Below are positions 1 through 9,051 of a stretch of DNA of 64,000 nt, in pieces. Origin of the DNA: Pirellulaceae bacterium (GTDB lineage: Bacteria; Planctomycetota; Planctomycetia; Pirellulales; Pirellulaceae); contig JANQLU010000036.1 in the NCBI GenBank assembly GCA_028280445.1, forward strand, positions 39,883 through 103,882. The letters are read 5' to 3'. The notes under the pieces are model-generated. The model was not told the origin of the DNA, searched no databases, and worked only from the letters and a program-made list of their open reading frames with translations. Position 1 is the stretch's first letter, and the number at the start of each line of letters is the position of its first letter. The position numbers and the translations under genes were made by a program.

Positions 1-2
1 CC

Positions 3-137
3 GACGTTTTCGGCGGAACAGAGGAAGCACAGGCCTGTGGCATGGACTTGATCACTGACAACGCTGTACCCGGGACAACCGGCCTGCCAAGTTTGGCGTC
101 CATGATCGACGACGGCCGGAGCGTGATTACGTTTTAA
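3..137 (+). CDS. 3' end of an unrecognised protein (partial)
   Basis: The window opens inside an open frame that ends with TAA at 135-137. The 44 visible residues end in DGRSVITF and contain a single Cys (EEAQACGMD). There is no transmembrane segment in the visible part. A strong intrinsic terminator follows 20 bases later, which supports a genuine gene end. I do not recognise the family, and the start lies outside the window. Confidence 0.6.
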   Translation, partial: DVFGGTEEAQACGMDLITDNAVPGTTGLPSLASMIDDGRSVITF

Positions 138-157
138 TGACGAAAACCCCAAAAGGT

Positions 158-191
158 GACACCGGCAAATATCGTCGGTGTCTTTTTTTTT
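158..191 (+). terminator. Rho-independent terminator
   Basis: GACACCG (158-164) pairs perfectly with CGGTGTC (176-182) across an 11-nt loop. A run of nine T follows directly. It lies 20 bases after the stop of the partial upstream gene. Confidence 0.9.
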
Positions 192-375
192 GCAATTTCG
201 GGAGGGCGAGGTTCGTGGACGAGCCTGATCTAGTGAGCGGCAAGGCGCTAGCCGCCGGTACGGTATCCGCCGGTTCGTCAGCGCTTCGGACCGGCGGCTA
301 GCGCCTTGCCGCTCACGGGTGGATGGGAGCTCGCCGCAATACGGCTCGGCAGGAGCCTCGCCCTCCCGAATTGCC
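191..375. repeat. Nested palindromic repeat with family A core
   Basis: The core (233-316) is a family A palindrome: arms carrying GCGGCAAGGCGCTAGCCGCC and its complement around a short spacer. It is enclosed by a second inverted repeat, GCAATTTCGGGAGGGCGAGG at 191-210 against CCTCGCCCTCCCGAATTGC at 357-375, which differ by one base. The double nesting suggests one palindromic unit landed inside another. Nothing here looks coding. Confidence 0.85.
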
Positions 376-417
376 TCACCATCCCGAATTGCCTCACCAT
401 CCCGAATTGCACCCAGC
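364..417. repeat. 18-bp tandem repeat, about 2.7 copies
   Basis: The unit TCCCGAATTGCCTCACCA occurs at 364-381 and 382-399, with a diverged partial third copy from 400. It starts inside the right arm of the nested palindrome and stops about 30 bases before the rnr stop codon. Confidence 0.8.
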
Positions 418-445
418 AATCCCGAACAACAACTTGCAAAACGCG

Positions 446-3022
446 CTAACGTTTGTTTTTGCGGCGGCTGCGTTTTTTGGTTGCCGCTTTTTTGCGTTTA
501 GCGACTGCCGCTTTTGATTTGCGTTTGGCTGGCCCTTTGGCGATCGCCTTGCCGCTTTTCGCTTTTTTTGTTTTTTTGGCCTTTGATTTTTTTGCTGTTG
601 CTTTTTTCTTGGCAGATTTTATTTTGGTTTTCGATTTCTTGGTTGCCTTGCGGACTCCGGCGGATCGTGCGTTTCGTTCCAATGCGACGGCTGCATTGGC
701 AGATCGGCGGCCAGATTTTTTCTTTGACTTTTGATCCGTACCTTTTTTCTTTGCCGAATCTGATTTTTTGTTTTTGCTCGTGCCTTTGGACCGCAACATG
801 GGTTGATGGGCCAACAGCTCTAATTCCAATTCGCGTGCGTCCGGATCGACTCGATCGATTTTGACGCGAACTTGATCGCCCATTCGAAAGATATTTCCGG
901 ATTTGAAACCTACGAGCGTTCGAGTTGATTTATCGAATTGGTACTGGTCTCTGGGCAATGCATCGATGGCAATCAGCCCGTCGGCAGGCAACTCGCTCAG
1001 TTGAGCGAACAACCCATATGACTCCACCCCAGTAATCACGGCCGAAAACTCTTTGTCGACCTGTTGAGCCAACAAATTCAACAACTTCAACTTAATCAAA
1101 CTGCGTTCGGCCTGCTCGGCCCGCTGCTCCAATTGACTGCAATGATTTCCGAGTCGCGTCAAATGTTCGAAATCCGAAGCGGGTTTTTTGCCGGTAATCA
1201 GACTGGCGACCATCCGATGAATAATTAAATCCGGATAGCGGCGAATGGGAGACGTAAAATGGCAATACTCTTTGCTGGCCAGGGCAAAATGGCCGACTTC
1301 TTTGGGGCTGTAGACCGCTTTTTGCATCGCCCGCAACACCGCGTAATGGATGGCGTGCTCTTCCGGTCGTCCCTTTGCCTGCTCAATCACCCGTTTGATT
1401 TCGAAACGATCTTGCAACGAATCGGCTTCGATTCCCACCGCTTTGACAAACGAGTCGAGGTCGCGTAGTTTCGTTGGCGACGGCGCCTCGTGAATTCGTC
1501 GCATCAGAAACAAATCGCGATCCGACAATTCACGAGCAACGGCTTCGTTGGCGGCCAACATGAATTCTTCGATCATTTGGTGGCTTTCGGTATGGTCAAC
1601 CGTTTTGGCACCGCAAGCACGACCGTTTTCATCCAGTTCGATTTTGACTTCGGGCAACGACAACTCGATGGCTCCCCGTGTCATCCGTCGTTCACGCAAT
1701 ATCATCGCCAACGTATGCATTCGGCGAACCAGGTGAAACACGTCGGAACTCAGTTTTTCCTTCCAAGGTTGATCATCGGCCAGATATTCATCGATCTCTT
1801 CGTAATTAAATCGATGAGCACTGCAAATCACGCCTCGGTGCAAATCCGTTGCGACGGGCGCACCGTCAGCCGTAAACTCAATCACCGCCGTCATGCAATA
1901 GCGATTCCGATGCGGCTGAAGACTCGCCAAATTGTTGGAGATGATTTCGGGGATCATCGGAATCACTTTGTCCGGAAGATACACGCTCGTCGCGCGAGCA
2001 TACGCTTCATTGTCCAACTCGGTTCGCGGTCGCACAAAATGCGAAACATCTGCAATGTGAACACCCAGTCGCCAATGCCCGTTTTCCAACTGCTCCAAAG
2101 AAATCGCGTCATCAAAATCGCGCGCCGTTTTGGGATCGATGGTGACGACTGTGTTTTGAGTAAAATCCGTTCGATCCGATGGAATTTCATCGTCGTCAAA
2201 CAATTCCGCCTGGCGGCGCGCATCGTCCAATACCGGCTCGCTAAACGGACCGGGCAAACCAAACTCATGAATAATGGTCTGTGTATCGACTCCCGGCTCG
2301 CCGCGCGGACCGAGCACTTGAACAATGACCCCTTCACCTTCGTCGAAATTGGATGGAAACCGAACCATCTCAATCACGACTTTGTCACCAACACGACAAT
2401 TTTTGGCGCCTGCATCACCGACCAAGATCGTTGTCTCAAAAACGTTTCCGTCGACCTGGACAAATCCGAATCCGGCATTTTCCAGATAAGTTCCCACGAA
2501 CTGATTGGTTCGCCGCTGCAACACATCAACAATCCGTCCACTGACCCGAATCCCTTTGGGGTCATCGGCAATTTTTCGACGTCCTTTTTTGCCGTAAGAT
2601 TTTTCAGGTCGCGGCTTGGAAAGTCGAACCACGACCTGGTCGCCGTCCGCGGCATCACTCACCTTGCTGGCCGGAATAAAGACATCGGCGCCACCCAAAT
2701 CCGTGGTTGCAGCGTCAGGAGTCACAAATCCATATCCACCGGCCGCTTTGCGAAACAGCCCGACAATTTCGTTGGCCCGCAGTTTGACGCCGTCGGGAGT
2801 CGTATCACGAGTCGCCTTTTTTGCCCCGCGCAATACTAGATGTTGCGGTCCCCAGGCCAGCTCCTTGGATTTGATGAGTGATTTGATGGCCCGTTTGACG
2901 TCCCGCAATTCAACATCGGGCATTTCCAATTTTTTATGGATGACTTTTGGTTTGACGGGACGATAATTCTCTCGAGTGACGTGATCAAGAATAATACGTT
3001 GAAGTGTTTTTATGTCTGGCAT
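446..3022 (-). CDS. rnr: Ribonuclease R (RNB family 3'-5' exoribonuclease)
   Basis: 858 residues. This enzyme degrades structured RNA processively from the 3' end in the cytoplasm. The order is a winged-helix segment (about 5-65), two cold-shock OB domains (about 85-145 and 160-225), the RNB catalytic domain (about 270-610), and an S1 domain (about 655-735). The metal-binding signature DPKTARDFDD is at 296-305 and HFTSPIRRYPDLI at 588-600. From residue 745 a tail of about 110 residues is almost entirely Lys, Arg, Ser and Ala; it is longer than the basic tail of typical RNase R and probably binds RNA. ATG at 3020-3022 is the only good start. The gene is monocistronic, with repeat-rich DNA on both sides. 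Confidence 0.96.
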   Translation of the reverse strand: MPDIKTLQRIILDHVTRENYRPVKPKVIHKKLEMPDVELRDVKRAIKSLIKSKELAWGPQHLVLRGAKKATRDTTPDGVKLRANEIVGLFRKAAGGYGFVTPDAATTDLGGADVFIPASKVSDAADGDQVVVRLSKPRPEKSYGKKGRRKIADDPKGIRVSGRIVDVLQRRTNQFVGTYLENAGFGFVQVDGNVFETTILVGDAGAKNCRVGDKVVIEMVRFPSNFDEGEGVIVQVLGPRGEPGVDTQTIIHEFGLPGPFSEPVLDDARRQAELFDDDEIPSDRTDFTQNTVVTIDPKTARDFDDAISLEQLENGHWRLGVHIADVSHFVRPRTELDNEAYARATSVYLPDKVIPMIPEIISNNLASLQPHRNRYCMTAVIEFTADGAPVATDLHRGVICSAHRFNYEEIDEYLADDQPWKEKLSSDVFHLVRRMHTLAMILRERRMTRGAIELSLPEVKIELDENGRACGAKTVDHTESHQMIEEFMLAANEAVARELSDRDLFLMRRIHEAPSPTKLRDLDSFVKAVGIEADSLQDRFEIKRVIEQAKGRPEEHAIHYAVLRAMQKAVYSPKEVGHFALASKEYCHFTSPIRRYPDLIIHRMVASLITGKKPASDFEHLTRLGNHCSQLEQRAEQAERSLIKLKLLNLLAQQVDKEFSAVITGVESYGLFAQLSELPADGLIAIDALPRDQYQFDKSTRTLVGFKSGNIFRMGDQVRVKIDRVDPDARELELELLAHQPMLRSKGTSKNKKSDSAKKKGTDQKSKKKSGRRSANAAVALERNARSAGVRKATKKSKTKIKSAKKKATAKKSKAKKTKKAKSGKAIAKGPAKRKSKAAVAKRKKAATKKRSRRKNKR

Positions 3023-3121
3023 TCAAAAAGTGTAAGCGGTTTTTTACGATAAAGATATTCGAGGAAAGACAATTTTTCTCGTTTCAGGTTCACCCGCCTG
3101 CAGTTTTTAAATAAATCACAA

Positions 3122-3172
3122 ATGCGAAGCTTGAGCGAGGGACCAACTAAGTAGGGCCGGTTCCCACCGGCC
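3122..3172. repeat. Repeat half-units: family C (3122-3144) then family B (3151-3172)
   Basis: A diverged left arm of family C (CGAAGCTTGAGCGAGGGACC) is followed six bases later by one arm of family B (GGGCCGGTTCCCACCGGCC). Neither has its opposite arm here, so both look truncated. They lie in the upstream region shared by rnr and the next plus-strand gene. Confidence 0.7.
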
Positions 3173-3303
3173 ATTCGTTGGGTTTGCCGGTTAGCTATTA
3201 ATGGTAAATCCAGTGAATGAATGAACTGAAAAAAGAAATTGTCGAAAATTCATTCAACCAGAGCACTGGCACAGCCAGTATCACCCAAAATGCAACAATT
3301 TTG

Positions 3304-3560
3304 AATCATAACCCGAAGCGTGAGCGAAGGACCAGGTTTTACATCGCCATCGCGTCGTTTTCGGTCCCTCGCTCACTAGATTTTGCATTAAACAAAAATC
3401 GCAAGCGCGAAATGTGAATGAGGGACAACGTTTAACTGCACTTTAGTGTGGTTATGGTCCCTCGCTCACGCTTCGGGTTATGATTGCAGGAAGTCGTTGG
3501 CTCAACTTGAGTTACAATTCCTGATGCAAAATCCTATTACGCGTTGCACTTACGATTCAA
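3304..3560. repeat. Two family C palindromic repeats with flanking extension
   Basis: The first copy (3304-3377) and second copy (3398-3484) each carry CCGAAGCGTGAGCGAGGGAC-type arms facing each other. The segment between them (3381-3412) and the segment after the second copy (about 3522-3560, GATGCAAAATCCTATTACG followed by a GCGATTT-like end) also match the DNA after the family C copy at 57401. The repeat unit is therefore larger than its palindrome. With the half-units at 3122 it accounts for most of the gap 3023-3595. Confidence 0.8.
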
Positions 3561-3595
3561 ATCCGAAACTTCACAAAAAATTCAAACCCAGAACC

Positions 3596-4129
3596 ATGAC
3601 CGAAAATCAACCCGACAGCGAGCCGCGTCTAGACCGAGTTGGCATTCACCCCAACCTGCTGATCCGTAGCTTTTTCCTCGTCGTCGCATGTTACATGCTA
3701 TTTTTCGTGTTATTCACCGCGGTTGGATTCGGATTGGCGTTGATTTTGGATGGTTCCGAATTCATTGAAAAATTGCAACCGGAAAACTACGACCGCGCCG
3801 GGGGCGCCGATTTTGAAACCCTGTTTTCAAAAACCTGGAGCTGGATCATGCTGGCGTTTGGAGCCGGTTTGGCGTTTGGAGTCGGGTTTCTGGTCAGCCG
3901 TTTTGCCAATTTCAGCAATTTCGGACACGGCGTGATGTTGGCGATTTTGTTTTTGGTAACGTTACTCAATACTTTTTTTAACAATGCGGATGCCGCGCCA
4001 TTTTTCTTTCGCCTGACGATGCTCGGTTTTATTCCTATCGGCACGCTGTTTGGCGCCAAGTACTCTGAAATTCGGCAGTTGGAGAAACTGCACGCGGATG
4101 AAGAAACGACAGATTCGGTAGAAGGTTGA
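3596..4129 (+). CDS. Small integral membrane protein, function unknown
   Basis: 177 residues from ATG at 3596. The frame is open upstream to 3446, but that part reads through the repeat DNA, so I chose the ATG that starts MTENQPDSEPRLDR. There are about four hydrophobic segments: near residues 20-50 (RSFFLVVACYMLFFVLF), 75-100 (GAGLAFGVGFLVSRF), 105-125 and 130-150. The short hydrophilic C-terminus is acidic. I see no family motif. It stands alone, with a family A repeat just downstream. Likely a real gene because of its length and clean membrane pattern. Confidence 0.7.
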   Translation: MTENQPDSEPRLDRVGIHPNLLIRSFFLVVACYMLFFVLFTAVGFGLALILDGSEFIEKLQPENYDRAGGADFETLFSKTWSWIMLAFGAGLAFGVGFLVSRFANFSNFGHGVMLAILFLVTLLNTFFNNADAAPFFFRLTMLGFIPIGTLFGAKYSEIRQLEKLHADEETTDSVEG

Positions 4130-4159
4130 TTCGATTTACCAGGCAGTGTTGATTTAATT

Positions 4160-4257
4160 GTGAGCGGCAAGGCGCTAGCCGCCGGTGAACCCTCGAATAC
4201 CGGCGGCTAGCGCCTTGCCGCTCAGTTCAATTTCACATCTTTCCGATTTAATCAACG
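4160..4257. repeat. Family A palindromic repeat with 3' extension
   Basis: The palindrome occupies 4160-4224. Its right flank (4225-4257), read as the reverse complement, is nearly identical to the left flank of the copy at 12557: both contain GTTGATTAAATCGGAAAG followed by TGTGAA and TTGAACTGAG. This indicates a repeat unit of about 100 bases with a defined extra segment on one side. Confidence 0.85.
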
Positions 4258-4285
4258 CGCCCCATGGGCCCCGTTATTCCAATAA

Positions 4286-4879
4286 CTAACTTGACGATGG
4301 TGGACCACCGGCGCGACTGTTGTAAACCGGCTGGCCACTGGCTGCGAATTGGCGAAACACATCACAAGCTTGCTCGGCCAGGACGCCGTCGACAACTTCG
4401 ATTCCGCGTTTCTGCAATTCGCTTTGCCATTGAGGATGAATTGGCCCTTCGTCAAATCCTGTGATTTGTTCGATTTGTTCTCCCGAAGCCGCATAGACAA
4501 CGCTGCGAATGCCGGACCAGGGAATCGCCCCGAAACACATCGCGCACGGGCGACCATTGACGACCAGTTGATATTCGATTGATGGATCCGCCCCTAAATC
4601 AAAAGTTTGCAATTTTTGTTGAGCCAGTGAAATTGCAACGATCTCAGCATGCGCCGAAGAATTCAGGCAAGGTACAACTCGATTGACACCGATGGAAACA
4701 ACCCGACCCGTCGTTTTATCAAAAACACCGGCTGCAAACGGACCGCCTGTTTCGTATTCGAAATTGGATCGCGCAAAACGAATGATCGTCTCCATGCGAT
4801 CTTCGAGCTGTGGCAAACAAGTCGGCAATTTCTCACAGTCTTTGACAACCCACGACGGCAATTCAATTTGGTACTGCAT
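4286..4879 (-). CDS. Nucleoside/cytidine deaminase family protein (TadA/GuaD-like)
   Basis: 197 residues from ATG at 4879. It is a zinc-dependent deaminase of the CDA fold: HAE (the zinc-ligand His and catalytic Glu, in SSAHAEIVAI) and PCAMCFGA (the two zinc-ligand cysteines). Overall spacing resembles guanine/cytosine deaminase-type proteins more than tRNA-specific TadA, but substrate cannot be read from sequence. A frame extending to 4942 would overlap the next gene by about 44 bases, so the start at MQYQIELPSW is preferred; it leaves a 19-base gap to the upstream glycosylase gene, and the two probably share a transcript. A link to nucleobase salvage or damage handling is an inference. Confidence 0.85.
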   Translation of the reverse strand: MQYQIELPSWVVKDCEKLPTCLPQLEDRMETIIRFARSNFEYETGGPFAAGVFDKTTGRVVSIGVNRVVPCLNSSAHAEIVAISLAQQKLQTFDLGADPSIEYQLVVNGRPCAMCFGAIPWSGIRSVVYAASGEQIEQITGFDEGPIHPQWQSELQKRGIEVVDGVLAEQACDVFRQFAASGQPVYNSRAGGPPSSS

Positions 4880-4898
4880 GGTTTTTTGTCCAATTCCA

Positions 4899-5492
4899 TT
4901 AACGCCATTTTTTTGGACCGCTGACAAATTCGTTTCCAGCAATCACAAATCTTAACGGCAACTCCTTGGCCGACGTGACACCAATTCGTGGCGTCGCCTT
5001 GATTTCTTGTTCCTCGAAATGGAGCGCGATATCGTCATCGATCCACAAATGTCGTCGAGTTGTCAAACTGGCGCCGTCCTGCAAACGATTGATTCCCATG
5101 GCCTCGCACAAACATCCGGGGCCCGTCGTCAGCCGTTTGATGTCTTTCACACCACGTTGCAACCGCATTTTCGCCAGACCCTCGTCGGGTTGCAGTGATC
5201 TGACTAAAACCGCCGACGGGGCGTTGGTGTTGCCGGTCACGACATTGAAACAATACCGGGAATGAATAGGATAAACATAGGCAATCCCCGGAGGACCAAA
5301 CATCGACGTATTGGACTTCGTTTTGCCTTTCGAGGCGTGACAGGCGCTATCTCCAACCGGCAAATACGCTTCGGTTTCCACGATGAAACCAGCCCGGCGC
5401 TGACCATTGATCGTTGAAACCAACCGCATCCCCAACAGTTTTTTGGCGACTGAAATCACATCATCTTCAAAAAAATCAGGTTCGACAATCAT
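4899..5492 (-). CDS. mpg: DNA-3-methyladenine glycosylase, AAG/MPG family
   Basis: 197 residues, the usual size of bacterial AAG homologues. It removes alkylated and deaminated purines in base-excision repair. VETEAY at residues 38-43 holds the predicted catalytic Glu41 and Tyr43; TGPGCLCEAMGI matches the family's TGPGKLxxAMGI except that the Lys is Cys; the C-terminal RIGVTSAKELPLRF resembles the family RIGI-x-AxxLPLRF segment. The Lys-to-Cys change is worth noting but lies outside the catalytic pair. It is the first gene of a probable two-gene unit with the deaminase. Confidence 0.93.
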   Translation of the reverse strand: MIVEPDFFEDDVISVAKKLLGMRLVSTINGQRRAGFIVETEAYLPVGDSACHASKGKTKSNTSMFGPPGIAYVYPIHSRYCFNVVTGNTNAPSAVLVRSLQPDEGLAKMRLQRGVKDIKRLTTGPGCLCEAMGINRLQDGASLTTRRHLWIDDDIALHFEEQEIKATPRIGVTSAKELPLRFVIAGNEFVSGPKKWR

Positions 5493-5591
5493 TAGCCGGA
5501 TGATTCAATAGGTTGTCGTGTGCTACAGTGAATTTGCGACGAAACAGGCGTGTGGTAAAAGAATCTTTCCGATTCGTTCTATGTTGATGTT

Positions 5592-7472
5592 ATGAATATT
5601 CGATTGCTTTGCAAACTCCTCGGTATCCTCACGCTGTTGATCGGCGTGTTTATGCTGTTCAGTCTGCCCTGGGCTTGGAGTAGCATCGGCGTTCACACCG
5701 ACCAGACATTCGACAGCGGGTTTGAACATCGGGGGTTCTGGGCGTTGTTCCAAAGTTGCATTGTTTGCGCCGTACTTGGTGGACTATTGCTGTGGATTGG
5801 AAGACACGCCGAAGGAAAACTTTATCGCAAAGAGGCCATGGCTGTCGTCGGGTTAAGTTGGATCCTGGCGACTTTTCTCGGAGCCTTGCCGTACACCTTG
5901 AGTGGAACAGCCCACAGGACATCGATCAAACTCGTTGGTGAAGGGAACGCTGTTTTACTGGCGAATCAAAATCTGCGTCTTTACAGTCAGTGGAAAAAAG
6001 TCGACCCGGTCACAACGCAACAGTACCGTTTGTTGGAATTGTTGGAAAACAGCGGCTCGGCAGTGGGTCTAACTCGAGCCGAGTTGGTCAAACAAGGAAA
6101 GGCAGTCGGCATTCAAGATCCCGTCGGTGTCTTCGAACAACTGCAATCGAAAGATGGCTTTGACGAAATACTGATCGGACCCGGCGAAGACGACGATTTG
6201 GCGGCAGCCGATCGCGTATCGAGTTATCGCATTCGCTGGGTCACGATGAGTATCTGGGATGCCTTGTTTGAATCGCAATCCGGATTTAGCACAACCGGCG
6301 CCACGGTCATCACGCATCTCGAAGACCCGATCCTGGTGCCACACTGTATTTTGTTTTGGCGAAGCAGCACACATTTTTTGGGCGGCCTCGGAATCATCGT
6401 GCTGTTTGTGGTTGTCTTGGGTCACGGAGCTGCCGGCAAAACTTTAATGCGTACGGAAATGCCGGGGCCCTCCAAGGAAGGCTCGATGGCCCGCATGCAA
6501 TCGTCCGCTTGGGTTTTTGCCGCCATTTATGTGGGACTCAATGCGCTGTTGGCGGTCATTTTGTTTATTTGCGGAATGAGCAGTTTCGACGCGATTTGCC
6601 ACGCCTTCGGCACCATGGCCACTGGCGGCTTTAGCACGTACAACGGCAGCCTGGGACATTTTGACAGCCCGCAAATCGAATACATTGTCACGCTGTTTAT
6701 GATTTTGGCGGGCACCAATTTTACACTGCTCTACTTTGCCTTGATTCGGCAGCCTGGCAAACTGCTCGCCGATACCGAATGGCAAACCTACCTGCTGATC
6801 ATCGTGGTCGTCACGTCGCTGGTTGTTGTATTTGGTATTTGGAATCGTGACACTGGATTTGAATCGACATCGGGTTCCATTCGTTACGGTTTGTTTCAAG
6901 TTGTTTCGATCGTCACCACGACCGGTTACGGAACCAACGATTTTGATTCGTGGAACAGTTTTGGGCGCTGCGCGTTGTTAATCCTGATGTTCATCGGAGG
7001 CTGTGCCGGTAGCACAGGGGGCGGAATGAAAGTCATCCGGCACTTGTTATTTTTCAAAATCATCTGGTTGGCGATCGAACGTTCCTATCGTCCGCGCGTC
7101 GTGCGTACACTCAAAGTCGGCGACAAACCGGTCGAAGATCAACAATTGCAGCAAAGCATTCTGGTTTACTTCGGCCTGATTCTGGTTTTGTTCGTATTCA
7201 GTTGGCTGTTTATCGTGTCGGTCGAGCCGCGCACAACATGGGGCGTCGTGGATGACAGCCAACCGCCCACTAAATTGGTTGACTCAGCTTCTGCGGTCGC
7301 AGCAACATTAAACAACATTGGTCCCGGTCTCGGTATTGTTGGATCAACAAAAAATTATTCGGACTTCAGCGGTGTTGCAAAACTGTTGTTTGTTTGGCTA
7401 ATGATGCTCGGTCGTTTGGAAATCTATGCAATTTTAGTGCTTTTTTCTCGGCGATTTTGGAAAGACAGTTGA
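5592..7472 (+). CDS. TrkH/KtrB family potassium uptake protein
   Basis: 626 residues, longer than typical TrkH (about 480). It is the pore-forming subunit of a cytoplasmic-membrane K+ transporter. The four pore-loop filters are visible: STTGATVI, MATGGFSTYNGSL, TTTGYGTNDF and NNIGPGLGIVG. The extra length is a soluble insert of roughly 110-120 residues (about 105-220) between the first hairpin and the first pore loop, starting near TAHRTSIKLVGEG. No trkA/ktrA regulator lies in the window. ATG at 5592 directly precedes the first hydrophobic helix (CKLLGILTLLIGVFMLF). Confidence 0.93.
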   Translation: MNIRLLCKLLGILTLLIGVFMLFSLPWAWSSIGVHTDQTFDSGFEHRGFWALFQSCIVCAVLGGLLLWIGRHAEGKLYRKEAMAVVGLSWILATFLGALPYTLSGTAHRTSIKLVGEGNAVLLANQNLRLYSQWKKVDPVTTQQYRLLELLENSGSAVGLTRAELVKQGKAVGIQDPVGVFEQLQSKDGFDEILIGPGEDDDLAAADRVSSYRIRWVTMSIWDALFESQSGFSTTGATVITHLEDPILVPHCILFWRSSTHFLGGLGIIVLFVVVLGHGAAGKTLMRTEMPGPSKEGSMARMQSSAWVFAAIYVGLNALLAVILFICGMSSFDAICHAFGTMATGGFSTYNGSLGHFDSPQIEYIVTLFMILAGTNFTLLYFALIRQPGKLLADTEWQTYLLIIVVVTSLVVVFGIWNRDTGFESTSGSIRYGLFQVVSIVTTTGYGTNDFDSWNSFGRCALLILMFIGGCAGSTGGGMKVIRHLLFFKIIWLAIERSYRPRVVRTLKVGDKPVEDQQLQQSILVYFGLILVLFVFSWLFIVSVEPRTTWGVVDDSQPPTKLVDSASAVAATLNNIGPGLGIVGSTKNYSDFSGVAKLLFVWLMMLGRLEIYAILVLFSRRFWKDS

Positions 7473-7517
7473 GAGTTGCGGCTCCAATTTTTGTTCTATG
7501 TTGTTATCATAGGGAGC

Positions 7518-9044
7518 ATGAATAAAACTCAAACAAACACGATTCAAATGTGTTTCGCGCAAATTTTTTCTATTGCGGCCTGCAGTTTGACTCTCATCAT
7601 TGCGTCGACCGCAAATGCTCAGCCAAATTCTTCTTCGGACAAAAAAACCGGTTCTGATCAACCGGTCAGTTTCTACAAACAAATTCGCCCCATTTTCCAG
7701 CAGCATTGTTACGGGTGCCATCAAGGTGCGAAACAGGCCGGTCAGTACGTGATGACGGATTTTGGAAAACTGCTGGCCGGAGGAGAAACCGGTTCGAAAG
7801 CCATTGTTCCCGGCAGCACCGAAAAAAGTTATCTCTACGAATTGATCGTTCCAGTTGATGGCGAAGCGGAAATGCCTCGCGATGCCGCTCCATTGAAAAA
7901 ATCAGACATCCAATTGATCGAACGTTGGATCAAACAAGGGGCCAAAAACGATACACCCAAAAACGCCAATGTCTCGTTTACTGAAAAAAACCCTCCTGTT
8001 TATAAACTGCTACCCACCGTGACGTCACTGGATGTTTCACCCGATGGCAAACAGATTGCAGTCGCCGGTTATCACGAAGTCATCATTCATCGCGTTGAAT
8101 TTCAAAACAACAAATTTAAAACATCTGTCGTCGCTCGATTAATTGGTCTGTCCGAGCGAATCGAAACCGTCGCTTTTTCGCCGGACGGGAAAAAACTGGT
8201 CGTGTGTGGTGGATCTCCAGCACGCATGGGTGAAATCCAGATTTGGGATGTTTCCAAACGTGAATTGTTGCTGTCCAAACAAGTGGGTTACGACACATTG
8301 TATGGGGCAGCATGGTCGCGTGATGGCAACAGCGTTGCCTTTGGTTGCCCCGATACCACGGTGCGCGTCATCAATGCCAAAACCGGTAAACAAACATTAT
8401 TCAATGGAGCACACAATGACTGGGTGCTGGGCACCGTTTTTTCAACAAAAAATGATCATGTCATTACCGTCAGTCGCGACCGTTCGATGAAATTGATCAA
8501 AGTCGACACGCAACGGTTTATCGACAACATCACAAGCATCACTCCCGGTGCACTCAAAGGCGGATTGAATGCGGTCGATTGCCATCCTGCCAAAGATGAA
8601 CTGTTGTGCGGCGGCGCCGACGGTGTGGTCAAAGTTTATCGGATGATTCGTGTCAAGAAACGCCGCATCGGCGACGATTTTAACTTGATCCGAAAATACC
8701 CCAAACTCAACGGGCGAGTCTTTGACACCTGTTTTTCAACAGACGGAAAAAACATTGTCGCTGTCAGCAGTTACAACGGCCGCGGTCAGCTCAAAGTGTT
8801 TGCAACGGACACGGCAAAAGAAATTACAAAATATGAAAACCAATCAGGCGGATTGTTTGCCGCCGATTTCTTCCCAACGGGAAAACACATTGCGACTTCT
8901 GGTTTTGACGGTGTGATTCAGATCATTGACACCAAAACGGGAAAACCTGTCGCACAATTCAACAGTGTCCCGCTGTCAAAGAATAAAAAAACCGGTTCAA
9001 AAACCGCGCCTCAATCAAAAATACATTCCAAACCGCAAAAGTAA
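7518..9044 (+). CDS. Secreted c-type cytochrome (PSCyt1-like) / WD40 repeat protein
   Basis: 508 residues from ATG at 7518 (MNKTQTNT). The open frame reaches 7476, but the later ATG gives a clean signal peptide ending near STANAQ. An N-terminal planctomycete cytochrome domain carries the haem motif HCYGCHQG and the downstream methionine-containing stretch (AEMPRDAAPL). It is followed by about seven WD40-type repeats (VTSLDVSPDGKQIAVAG, VAFSPDGKKLVVCGG, AAWSRDGNSVAFG and others). It ends seven bases before the DUF1549/DUF1553 gene, a pairing seen throughout Planctomycetota. The protein probably works in the periplasm. Its substrate is unknown; a scaffold or sensor role is an inference. Confidence 0.9.
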   Translation: MNKTQTNTIQMCFAQIFSIAACSLTLIIASTANAQPNSSSDKKTGSDQPVSFYKQIRPIFQQHCYGCHQGAKQAGQYVMTDFGKLLAGGETGSKAIVPGSTEKSYLYELIVPVDGEAEMPRDAAPLKKSDIQLIERWIKQGAKNDTPKNANVSFTEKNPPVYKLLPTVTSLDVSPDGKQIAVAGYHEVIIHRVEFQNNKFKTSVVARLIGLSERIETVAFSPDGKKLVVCGGSPARMGEIQIWDVSKRELLLSKQVGYDTLYGAAWSRDGNSVAFGCPDTTVRVINAKTGKQTLFNGAHNDWVLGTVFSTKNDHVITVSRDRSMKLIKVDTQRFIDNITSITPGALKGGLNAVDCHPAKDELLCGGADGVVKVYRMIRVKKRRIGDDFNLIRKYPKLNGRVFDTCFSTDGKNIVAVSSYNGRGQLKVFATDTAKEITKYENQSGGLFAADFFPTGKHIATSGFDGVIQIIDTKTGKPVAQFNSVPLSKNKKTGSKTAPQSKIHSKPQK

Positions 9045-9051
9045 CGGTGTC

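Noticed and set aside
1490..2839. 449-codon plus-strand frame
   Set aside because: It is antisense to rnr, whose protein has clear domains across the whole length. The frame has no recognisable motif.
8926..9051. Longer N-terminus for the DUF1549/DUF1553 protein
   Set aside because: It lies wholly inside the coding end of the WD40 gene in another frame and would bury the signal peptide that starts at 9052.
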